Part shown: positions 1 to 6,075 of the stretch, piece by piece | Layout of the letters: every line of letters starts with the position of its first letter | How positions within the stretch are numbered: the stretch's first letter is position 1 | Assembly (NCBI GenBank): GCA_018398765.1 | Contig: JAHBMJ010001251.1 | Span: 35,909-50,908, forward strand | Length of the DNA stretch: 15,000 nt | Direction: 5' to 3' | Origin: Chromera velia | Lineage: Eukaryota; Sar; Chromeraceae | Made by a program: the position numbers and the translations under genes | Notes under the pieces: model-generated | Databases searched by the model: none | What the model was told of the DNA's origin: nothing | Seen by the model: only the letters and a program-made list of their open reading frames with translations

Positions 1-78
1 TATCAGCTTATTTATCATTATTGATAAACTAAAAAAAAATCTATTAAACTTATATTTTATGCTAGTATTTTATGTTAA

Positions 79-113
79 CCCTGCAGGTAGCTAGGATTTT
101 GCAGGATTTTAGC
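79..113. repeat. Left outer tip of foldback palindrome, cut off by the LTR insertion
   Basis: This short segment begins ccctgcaggtag and ends ggattttagc. Its reverse complement matches the far right end of the palindrome (4629-4663, ending ctacgtgcaggg) with a few mismatches. The segment is therefore the outer end of the left palindrome arm, separated from the rest of that arm (from 4211) by the LTR composite. The AT-rich bases 1-78 upstream show no gene; they only weakly resemble the outer right flank. Confidence 0.7.
109..113. repeat. Left target-site duplication, TTAGC
   Basis: TTAGC sits directly before the first LTR and recurs at 4211-4215 directly after the last LTR. The opposite palindrome arm reads ttttagcccagg without interruption, as expected for an unoccupied copy of the same site. 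A 5-bp duplication is usual for Ty1/copia and many Ty3 elements. The flanking T-run leaves the exact length (4-7 bp) open. Confidence 0.65.
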
Positions 114-445
114 AGTTGAAGTATAGGGTACTAGCCTGCTGCGTATCTATGCTTGCTTCTGGACCCGGCGGGCCGAGCGCGCAGGCCGTGCCGCACGGTG
201 CCGAAGCGCCGTGCTGGCCGGGATAGGATTACCGCGCGCACATTCGATTTTGTACGATTTGTGCCGCGCGTATTCAGCACCAGCCAGTTCAGATCGATTC
301 ACTTCGTGCAGCACTAGCTGATCGAACGCCTTTCGGCTGTTCGTTCTACTCTGCCTTAACGGACAGACTATTTCATGAAGTAGTTTGACCATCATAGAGA
401 TCTAGCTCTGCATTCCGCTTGACCATCATTTGGTCATTCTCTTTT
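114..445 (+). repeat. LTR1 (subtype a)
   Basis: First 332-bp terminal repeat. It begins agttgaagtataggg and ends cattctctttt. It belongs with LTR3 by shared diagnostic bases: cattccgcttgacc near the end, gtgcagcacta in the middle and gcctta before cggaca. It is the most CpG-rich copy. Confidence 0.7.
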
Positions 446-598
446 GCGGTTGACAGCGCTCTGTTGTATCCCGTTTCGGTCAGTCAATAACCGCAACGAT
501 CACTTCCGTCTCCGTATCTTTCTCCAGCAGTCTTTTCCTCCACTCTTCTACAAATTGGAAGCCGCCCGTTCCAGTCAGAACTGGAATGGCGGAATGCT

Positions 599-1057
599 TT
601 GGTAGCTGTTTCCTTTTCCTGTAGCAGAAGTGGAGACCGGATGGATCTGCAGTCGCTCCGACAGCAGGTTTTCACTGGGAGACGCCGTGTTGCACTTGTG
701 GACTTTGCTTGCGGACAACACTATTGTGGACGCACTGAGTCCTCAATCTCCCCTCACGTTCTTCGGACCTTCATCTCCAACCACCTCAACAAGCTTGAGC
801 AAGTGTCCAAGGATCTCCAGCAGCATGATCGCCGCCACTTCGCCATGAGCCCTAGCCATGAGCCGCCCATCCACCAGCTGCTACCAGTTGCTGCCAAGAC
901 TGCACTGAGCCGTCAGTACACCATCTGCTCGCACCTGCTTTGGGGGCCGCCAAGAACTAGGAGTGCCGCACCATCGCTACTGGAATTTGCTTGTCTGCTT
1001 GCTAGGATCATTGAGGAGGCAAGGTTTCAGAAGCACCTCTTTGGGGGGGGGGATTAG
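599..1057 (+). CDS. Unrecognised 152-residue ORF in internal segment 1
   Basis: The ORF runs from an ATG to a TAG and is also open in the second full-length segment (2834-3292). Third positions in its central part are strongly G/C, which can indicate coding sequence. The product is basic and Arg/His/Ser-rich, with no zinc knuckle, protease or RT motif, so it is not an obvious gag. Comparing the two copies I count seven amino-acid replacements and three silent changes, all transitions. That is close to neutral and does not show purifying selection. It could be a captured host fragment, a decayed gag, or a chance ORF. The antisense frame here is also open for some distance, which weakens the case. 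No function is assigned. Confidence 0.25.
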   Translation: MVAVSFSCSRSGDRMDLQSLRQQVFTGRRRVALVDFACGQHYCGRTESSISPHVLRTFISNHLNKLEQVSKDLQQHDRRHFAMSPSHEPPIHQLLPVAAKTALSRQYTICSHLLWGPPRTRSAAPSLLEFACLLARIIEEARFQKHLFGGGD

Positions 1058-1063
1058 GGAGGG
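1043..1063 (+). other. G-run, possible G-quadruplex or second purine tract
   Basis: Ten consecutive G are followed by attagggaggg. The same arrangement is kept at 3278-3298 in the other full-length segment. It could fold as a G-quadruplex or serve as an internal polypurine tract. Neither role can be shown from sequence alone. Confidence 0.3.
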
Positions 1064-1643
1064 ATTCTTCCATCTTTGTTTGGCCATCTCCACGTCTTCT
1101 GCCAGTCAACGTCCATCTGTGTGCACACCGGCATGAGGGGGGATACAAAGACGCTCCGCTGAGTTGCGAATGCAAGGTTTGCAGTGTTTGTTTTCTCTTG
1201 TTAGGCAGTGAGTGCAAACTGTGCATGTGATCGAACTCTTTGATGGAGAAGCATACAAAGCACGATTTGTTCTGTCTTTCTGCACAGCCAGTGCATGGAT
1301 TCTTTCTTTCCCTGTTGCTTTTCCAGTGTTGTGAAGCGCTCATCTTTTGAAAGGCAACAGACAGCCAGACCTAAGAGGCAGGCCGAAGAAAGGCAGACTT
1401 AAGAGGCAGGCCGGAGACAGACAATCTTGTGATGCCTAGCCCTCTGTCTCTCTGCTATCCTTTTATGTGTGCTCTTCAATCTTCAACACTGGCAGGCAAG
1501 TGAAAGCAAGAAAAGATTTCATTGGCTCTCAGGCAGTCAGACTAAAAAGCTGTTTCATTCCCTTTGTTTTTATCTTTTCCTGGTGTTTCGCTTCCATTTC
1601 TTTCTTTTTGCCAAGCTTGCATAGAAACGTAATCGAGGGGGGG

Positions 1644-1975
1644 AGTTGAAGTATAGGGTACCAGCCTGCCGCGTATCCATGCTTGCTTTTAGACCCGGCA
1701 GGCCGAGCGTGCAGGCCGTGCCGCACGGTGCTGAAGCGCCGTGCTGGCTGGGATAGGATTGCCGTACGCACATTCGATTTTGTACGATTTGTGCCGTACG
1801 CATTCAGCACCAGCCAGTTCAGATCGATTCACTTCGTACAGTACTAGCTGATCGAACGCCTTTCGGCTATTCATTCTACTCTGCCTTGACGGATAGACTA
1901 TTTCATGAAGTAGTTCGACTATCATGGAGATCTAGCTCTGCATTCCCGATGGCCATCATTTGGTCATTCTCTTTT
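1644..1975 (+). repeat. LTR2 (subtype b)
   Basis: 332-bp repeat preceded by the purine tract at 1635-1643. It has the subtype b diagnostic bases shared with LTR4: cattcccgatggcc near the end, cagtacta, and gccttgacggata. Confidence 0.7.
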
Positions 1976-2348
1976 GCGGTTAACAGCCTGTTGCTTTTCC
2001 AGTGTTGTAAAGCGCTCATCTTTTGAACGGCAACAGACAGCCAGACCTAAGAGGCAGACCAAAGAAAGGCAGACTTAAGAGGTAGGCCGGAGACAGACAG
2101 TCTTGTGATGCCTAGCCCTCTAACCTTGTTCTTGTGATGCCTAGCCCTTTGTCTCTCTGTTATCCTTTCATGTGTGCTCTTCAATCTTCAACACTGGCAG
2201 GCAAGTGAAAGTAAGAAAAGATTTTATCAGCTTTCAGGCAGTCAGACCAAAAGGCTGTTTCATTCTCTTTGTCTTTATCTTTCCCTGGTGTTTCGCTTCC
2301 ATTTCTTTCTTTTTGCCAAGCTTGCATAGAAACATAATCGAGGGGGGG
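1976..2348 (+). mobile_element. Internal segment 2, internally deleted
   Basis: 373 bp. Relative to segment 1 it lacks about 854 bp, equivalent to 457-1310, which removes the ORF and the G-run. It carries a 29-bp tandem duplication (tcttgtgatgcctagccct starts at 2101 and again at 2130). It keeps the 3' part and the polypurine tract (2340-2348) before LTR3. Confidence 0.6.
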
Positions 2349-2680
2349 AGTTGAAGTATAGGGTACCAGCCTGCCGTATATCTATGCTTGCTTCTGGACC
2401 CGGCAGGCCGAGCGTGCAGGCCGTGCCGCACAGTGCCGAAGCACCGTGCTGGCTGGGATAGGATTACCGCACGCACATTCGATTTTGTACGATTTATGCT
2501 GCACGCATTCAGCACCAGCCAGTTCAGATCGATTCACTTCGTGCAGCACTAGCTGATCGAACGCCTTTCGGCTGTTCGTTCTACTCTGCCTTAATGGACA
2601 GACTATTTCATGAAGTAGTTCTACCATCATAGAGATCTAGCTCTGCATTCCGCTTGACCATCATTTGGTCATTCTCTTTT
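2349..2680 (+). repeat. LTR3 (subtype a)
   Basis: 332-bp repeat. It shares the subtype a diagnostic bases with LTR1 but has lost many CpGs by transition, for example gcgcgc to gcgtgc and cgcg to cgta. Confidence 0.7.
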
Positions 2681-3878
2681 GCGGTTGACAGCGCTCTGTT
2701 GTGTCCCGTTTCGGTCAGTCAATAACCGCAACGATCACTTCCGTCTCCGTATCTTTCTCCAGCAGTCTTTTCCTCTACTCGTCTACAAATTGAAAGCCGC
2801 CCGTTCCAGTCAGAACTGGAATGGCAGAATGCTTTGGTAGCTATTTCCTTTTCCTGTAGCAGAAGTGGAGACCGGATGGATCTGCAGTCGCTCCGACAGC
2901 AGGTTTTCACTGGGAGACGCCGTGTTACACTTGTGGACTTTGCTTGCGGACGACACTATTGTGGACGCACTGAGTCCTCAATCTCCCCTCACGTTCTTCG
3001 GACCTTCATCTCCAACCACCTCAACAAGCTTGAGCAAGTGTCCAAGGATCTTCAGCAGCATGATCGCCGCCACTTCGCCATGAGCCCTAGCCATGAGCCG
3101 CCCATCCACCAGCTGCCACCAGTTGCTGCCAAGACTGCACTGAGCCGTCAGTACACCATCTGCTCGCACCTACTTTGGGGGCCGCCAAGAACTGGGAGTA
3201 CCGCACCATCGCTACTGGAATTTGCTTGTCTGCTTGCCAGGATCATTGAGGAGGCAAGGTTTCGGAAGCACCTCTTTGGGGGGGGGGATTAGGGAGGGAT
3301 TCTTCCATCTTTGTTTGGCCATCTCCACGTCTTCTGCCAGTCAACGTCCATCCGTGTGCACACCAGCGTGAGGGGGGATACAAGGACGCTCCGCTGAGTT
3401 GCGAATGCAAGGTTTGCAGTGTTTGTTTTCTCTTGTTAGGCAGTGAGTGCAAACTGTGCATGTGATCGAACTCTTTGATGGAGAAGCATACAAAGCACGA
3501 TTTGTTCTATTTTTCTGCACAGCCAGTGCATGGATTCTTTCTTTCCCTGTTGCTTTTCCAGTGTTGTGAAGTGCTCATCTTTTGAAAGGCAACAGACAGC
3601 CAGACCTAAGAGGCAGGCCGAAGAAAGGCAGACTTAAGAGGCAGGCCGGAGACAGACAATCTTGTGATGCCTAGCCCTCTGTCTCTCTGCTATCCTTTTA
3701 TGTGTGCTCTTCAATCTTCAACACTGGCAGGCAAGTGAAAGCAAAAAAAGATTTCATTGGCTCTCAGGCAGTCAAACTAAAAAGCTGTTTCATTCCCTTT
3801 GTCTTTATCTTTTCCTGGTGTTTCGCTTCCGTTTCTTTCTCTTTGCAAAGCTTGCATAGAAACGTAATCGAGGGGGGG
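2681..3878 (+). mobile_element. Internal segment 3 (full length)
   Basis: 1198 bp, collinear with segment 1 at a 2235-bp offset and differing mostly by transitions. It contains the second copy of the 152-codon ORF, the G-run at 3278-3287 and the polypurine tract at 3870-3878. Confidence 0.6.
2834..3292 (+). CDS. Second copy of the unrecognised 152-residue ORF
   Basis: Same length and frame as the ORF at 599-1057, with no stop or frameshift. Replacements relative to the first copy include V to I, A to T, Q to R (twice), L to P, R to G and A to T. The L to P and R to G changes are not conservative, so the reading frame may simply not have had time to break. No function is assigned. Confidence 0.25.
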   Translation: MVAISFSCSRSGDRMDLQSLRQQVFTGRRRVTLVDFACGRHYCGRTESSISPHVLRTFISNHLNKLEQVSKDLQQHDRRHFAMSPSHEPPIHQLPPVAAKTALSRQYTICSHLLWGPPRTGSTAPSLLEFACLLARIIEEARFRKHLFGGGD

Positions 3879-4210
3879 AGTTGAAGTATAGGGTACCAGC
3901 CTGCCGCGTATCTATGCTTGCTTCTGGACCCGGCAGGCCGAGCATGCAGGCCGTGCCGCACGGTGCCGAAGCGCCGTGCTGGCCGGGATAGGATTGCCGT
4001 ACGCGCATTCGATTTTGTACGATTTGTGCCACACGCATTCAGCACCAGCCAGTTCAGATCGATTCACTTCGTGCAGTACTAGCTGATCGAATGCCTTTCG
4101 GCTATTCGTTCTACTCTGCCTTGACGGATAGACTATTTCATGAAGTAGTTTGACTATCATGGAGATCTAGCTCTGCATTCCCGATGGCCATCATTTGGTC
4201 ATTCTTTTTT
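3879..4210 (+). repeat. LTR4 (subtype b), right end of the composite
   Basis: 332-bp repeat matching LTR2 in its diagnostic bases. Its last ten bases are attctttttt where the other copies have attctctttt, a single C to T change. TTAGC (4211-4215) follows directly. This terminal copy defines the LTR end, because homology stops here. Confidence 0.7.
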
Positions 4211-4663
4211 TTAGCCCAGGATTTTAGCGGATTTTACGCGATTTTAGCCAGGATTTTAGCGGATTTAGGCGGATTTTGCCCAGGATTCTGCCGGACTATT
4301 TCTCCAGGATTTTAGAATCTAAAATCCTGGCTCTAGGGATTATAAAAACTAAAATCCTGGATCCTAGGATTTTAGAAATGAATACCAGGATTTTACAGGA
4401 TTTTACGGGATTATGTCTTTCCCGTAAAATCCCGTAAAATCCCGTATAATCCCGTAAAATCCTAGAAAAAGGCTAGGATTTTAGCTTTCTTCCAGGATTT
4501 TAGATTCTAAAATCCTAGGTGTAGGGATTATATTTTTAACGTTAAGAGTCCAGCAGAATCCTGGGCAAAATCTATCTAAATCCGCTAAAATCCTGGCCAC
4601 AATCCCGTAAAATCCACTAAAATCCTGGGCTAAAATCCCGTAAAATCCTGGCTACGTGCAGGG
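4211..4663. repeat. Foldback-like palindrome of nested 'ccaggattttag' hairpins
   Basis: 4213-4290 reads as repeated ggattttag units. The stretch 4552-4631 is its reverse complement with few mismatches, and both arms carry the same ordered blocks (agcccagg, ggccagg, gcccaggattctgc). The symmetry centre is near 4415-4422, where ttttacggga (4401-4410) faces tcccgtaaaa (4420-4429). Smaller perfect hairpins are nested inside. Examples are ccaggattttag-aat-ctaaaatcctgg just after 4300 and aaaatcctag paired with ctaggatttt around 4436-4470. Including the displaced tip at 79-113 the element is about 490 bp. There is no ORF. It resembles a foldback DNA element or large MITE, but no terminal duplication was identified. 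Confidence 0.65.
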
Positions 4664-4851
4664 AAGAAAATATAGAATAATATTATTAATATATAAAGGT
4701 CAGACTTCCGTATAGAGGTCCACTTTCAAGTATAGGGACTTTAATCCCGTAATTCGATTCTCATGCAGGCCATTACGGGCCATAACGGGCCACCTGAACC
4801 TCCCTGAACCTACCTACTACTTGAAAAAATATAATCAAGATGATCTCTATC

Positions 4852-5034
4852 TGCGGTATCATTTTTCAAGAGACCGTCCACGCTTGCGGAACCCTTCGCA
4901 TACGGCATAAAACGGTCAAAACACCGTCCAGATATGCGGCTTTGGCTAGTTTTAGCCTTCAAGACACTATAAATAATCCATGCCTGCGGTGCAGACTTTC
5001 AAACTTATCCAAAATTTTGATTCCAAAAATGCGG
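4852..5034. repeat. Degenerate ~50-bp minisatellite with a tgcgg core
   Basis: tgcgg occurs at 4852, 4885, 4935, 4985 and 5030, giving spacings of 33, 50, 50 and 45. The best-conserved neighbours are accgtcca...ttgcgg (4874-4889) and accgtcca...atgcgg (4923-4939). The rest of 4664-5104 is non-coding as far as I can see; it includes a doublet of acgggcc at about 4775-4791. Confidence 0.4.
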
Positions 5035-5104
5035 CTTGAACTTTCACGTGGTAGTTGGGTGGACCTGAGGACAAACCTGGATTTATGATAGAGAAAGAAC
5101 GCAC

Positions 5105-5578
5105 ATGTATAGAACATTAGGAGCAGACTGGAACAAGGGAAGAGAAAAGAGAGCAAGAGAAGTTTGCAGAGAGAAAAGAGAAGAACAAAGAGGAAGACTG
5201 CACACTGAGGCTCTGTTTAAATTTTTGATGAACGAAGGGCATAGTGCGGTGGATGAGTTTCTGGGGAGGGCGGCGTTCAGAAGAAGAGTGTTCAAGGAAA
5301 GCCCAGGAAGGTACGCACCTGGAAGCTCATTAGATAAAACAGTGCTGGCACAGAGGCACGGAGTGATCACAAAAAGAAAGGGAGGAACGGAAAGAAGAAA
5401 AGAAGAATACAGGACCATCCTGAAAGCAATGGAAGCAGGAAGACAGCTGAGGGAGGGAGAAGGAGAAATCGCTGAGAGAAGAATGAAGAGAGGATATGCA
5501 CAAAGCCAAAGTATCCTTTCGTCCTGTGTTATTGGATCGATTTTTAGAGTAGTCCCTTCTGAGCAGCCCATAGACTAA
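5105..5578 (+). CDS. Basic 157-residue ORF, possible C-terminal remnant of a non-LTR retrotransposon
   Basis: The ORF is Arg/Lys/Glu-rich. The frame stays open upstream of the ATG to a TGA at 5066-5068, so the true start is unclear. A central stretch (about residues 36-62) has the pattern of a short helix, 'aLFkFLmnegh', followed by 'avdEFLgraaFrrRV', which loosely recalls the extreme C-terminus of LINE ORF2 proteins after the zinc finger. It ends at 5576-5578 and is followed within 40 nt by a dense array of RNA hairpins, as a LINE 3' UTR would be. No reverse transcriptase or endonuclease motif is present, consistent with 5' truncation. The hydrophobic ORF on the opposite strand looks like its shadow. 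The family call is inference; it may instead be an unknown small gene. Confidence 0.35.
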   Translation: MYRTLGADWNKGREKRAREVCREKREEQRGRLHTEALFKFLMNEGHSAVDEFLGRAAFRRRVFKESPGRYAPGSSLDKTVLAQRHGVITKRKGGTERRKEEYRTILKAMEAGRQLREGEGEIAERRMKRGYAQSQSILSSCVIGSIFRVVPSEQPID

Positions 5579-5616
5579 AGCATGCAAAGCGCAGACAGAT
5601 TGTTGTTTATTAGCAG

Positions 5617-5733
5617 CCTGGGAAACCAGGTGGGCCACGGGGTGTGGTCTGAGCCTCAGCGATGAGGTACACCCCCCTGCCGTTTGCGGGGGCGACCTCT
5701 ATAAGACAAAACGGCGACAGTGCTCTAGGGCAC
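5617..5733 (+). ncRNA. Predicted structured RNA: hairpins with two GNRA-type tetraloops plus a pseudoknot
   Basis: Read on the plus strand, stems follow one another closely. H1 is CCTGG-GAAA-CCAGG (5617-5630). H2 is GGCCAC-GGGGT-GTGGTC with one wobble (5633-5649). H3 is CCTCA-GCGA-TGAGG (5654-5667). A C5/G5 stem follows (5673-5677 with 5688-5692), and its loop holds GCCGTTT (5679-5685), complementary to AAACGGC downstream (5709-5715). That makes an H-type pseudoknot with a 1-nt first loop. GAGGT (5664-5668) can pair with ACCTC (5695-5699) outside the C/G stem, which competes with H3. H5 is GTGCT-CTAG-GGCAC (5720-5733). The position just after an ORF stop and before a short repeat tail (actaatc twice) fits a LINE 3' UTR recognised by its reverse transcriptase. 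An independent RNA is also possible. Confidence 0.45.
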
Positions 5734-5736
5734 CAC

Positions 5737-6000
5737 TAATCACTAATCTTAATCCCAATCCGGGTGGCTAATTAAACTAGATTTCAAAAAACCTTTTAAC
5801 CTAAAGGCTAAGTATTAAAGAAAAATTCAAAACATTGATGCTATCCTACATATATAGTCTTACTATCCTACACTATCTTTAAATTCTTTACTGATTCTAA
5901 ATTTAACAAATGACTTGTCAAAGTTTAAAACTGCCTAGAAAACAGCTAAAAGAACTCTGAAAATTTTTGTGAACAAATGTTTGCATAGTCAACTTAAATC
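5737..6000. other. AT-rich, gene-free stretch
   Basis: It starts with tandem actaatc units and then becomes AT-rich without a usable ORF or clear repeat. It is similar in composition to 10380-10870. It lies beyond the stop of the minus-strand BSD gene, so its right part may include that gene's 3' flank. No AATAAA polyadenylation signal was found for that gene. Confidence 0.4.
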
Positions 6001-6075
6001 CGCTATCGTATGCGCCTTTCCCAGCCTTTTCAATCAATTATTGAAAGTGAAGTATGACGGTGTCCCTGTTGGCTA

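Larger units (their letters stand above)
446..1643 (+). mobile_element. Internal segment 1 (full length)
   Basis: 1198 bp between LTR1 and LTR2. It holds a 152-codon ORF (599-1057), a run of ten G at 1043-1052, two near-identical 'ttaagaggcaggcc'-type blocks around 1370-1415, and a polypurine tract (1635-1643) abutting LTR2. No retroviral enzyme motif was found in any frame. Confidence 0.6.
114..4210 (+). mobile_element. Composite non-autonomous LTR retroelement: LTR-INT-LTR-INT(deleted)-LTR-INT-LTR
   Basis: Four 332-bp direct repeats (114-445, 1644-1975, 2349-2680, 3879-4210) alternate with internal segments of 1198, 373 and 1198 bp. The second half (2349-4210) matches the first at a constant 2235-bp offset. 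A purine tract, gaggggggg, lies immediately before LTR2, LTR3 and LTR4, where a polypurine tract for plus-strand priming is expected; this sets the + orientation. Only the outermost ends carry the TTAGC duplication, so the block probably inserted as one unit or grew in place by recombination between LTRs. No reverse transcriptase, integrase or protease is visible, so any mobility would have been in trans, as in TRIM or LARD elements, which are known to form such tandem LTR arrays. The LTR ends (AG...TT) are not the usual TG...CA. No convincing tRNA primer-binding site follows LTR1. Confidence 0.7.

Noticed and set aside
114-435. LTR with TG...CA termini (117-435)
   Set aside because: Homology of the terminal copies extends to 114 and 4210, and the target duplication abuts those points, not the TG/CA positions.
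147-4160. Repeated minus-strand ORFs of 77-93 residues within the LTRs
   Set aside because: They are antisense to the polypurine-defined orientation, vary in length between copies and show no domain.
4211-4663. CRISPR-like array of short repeats
   Set aside because: The units are inverted, variable in length and without unique spacers, in a eukaryotic setting.
5083-5571. 162-residue hydrophobic ORF on the minus strand
   Set aside because: It is the complement of a purine-rich basic ORF and its Leu/Ser/Pro bias is explained by that composition.
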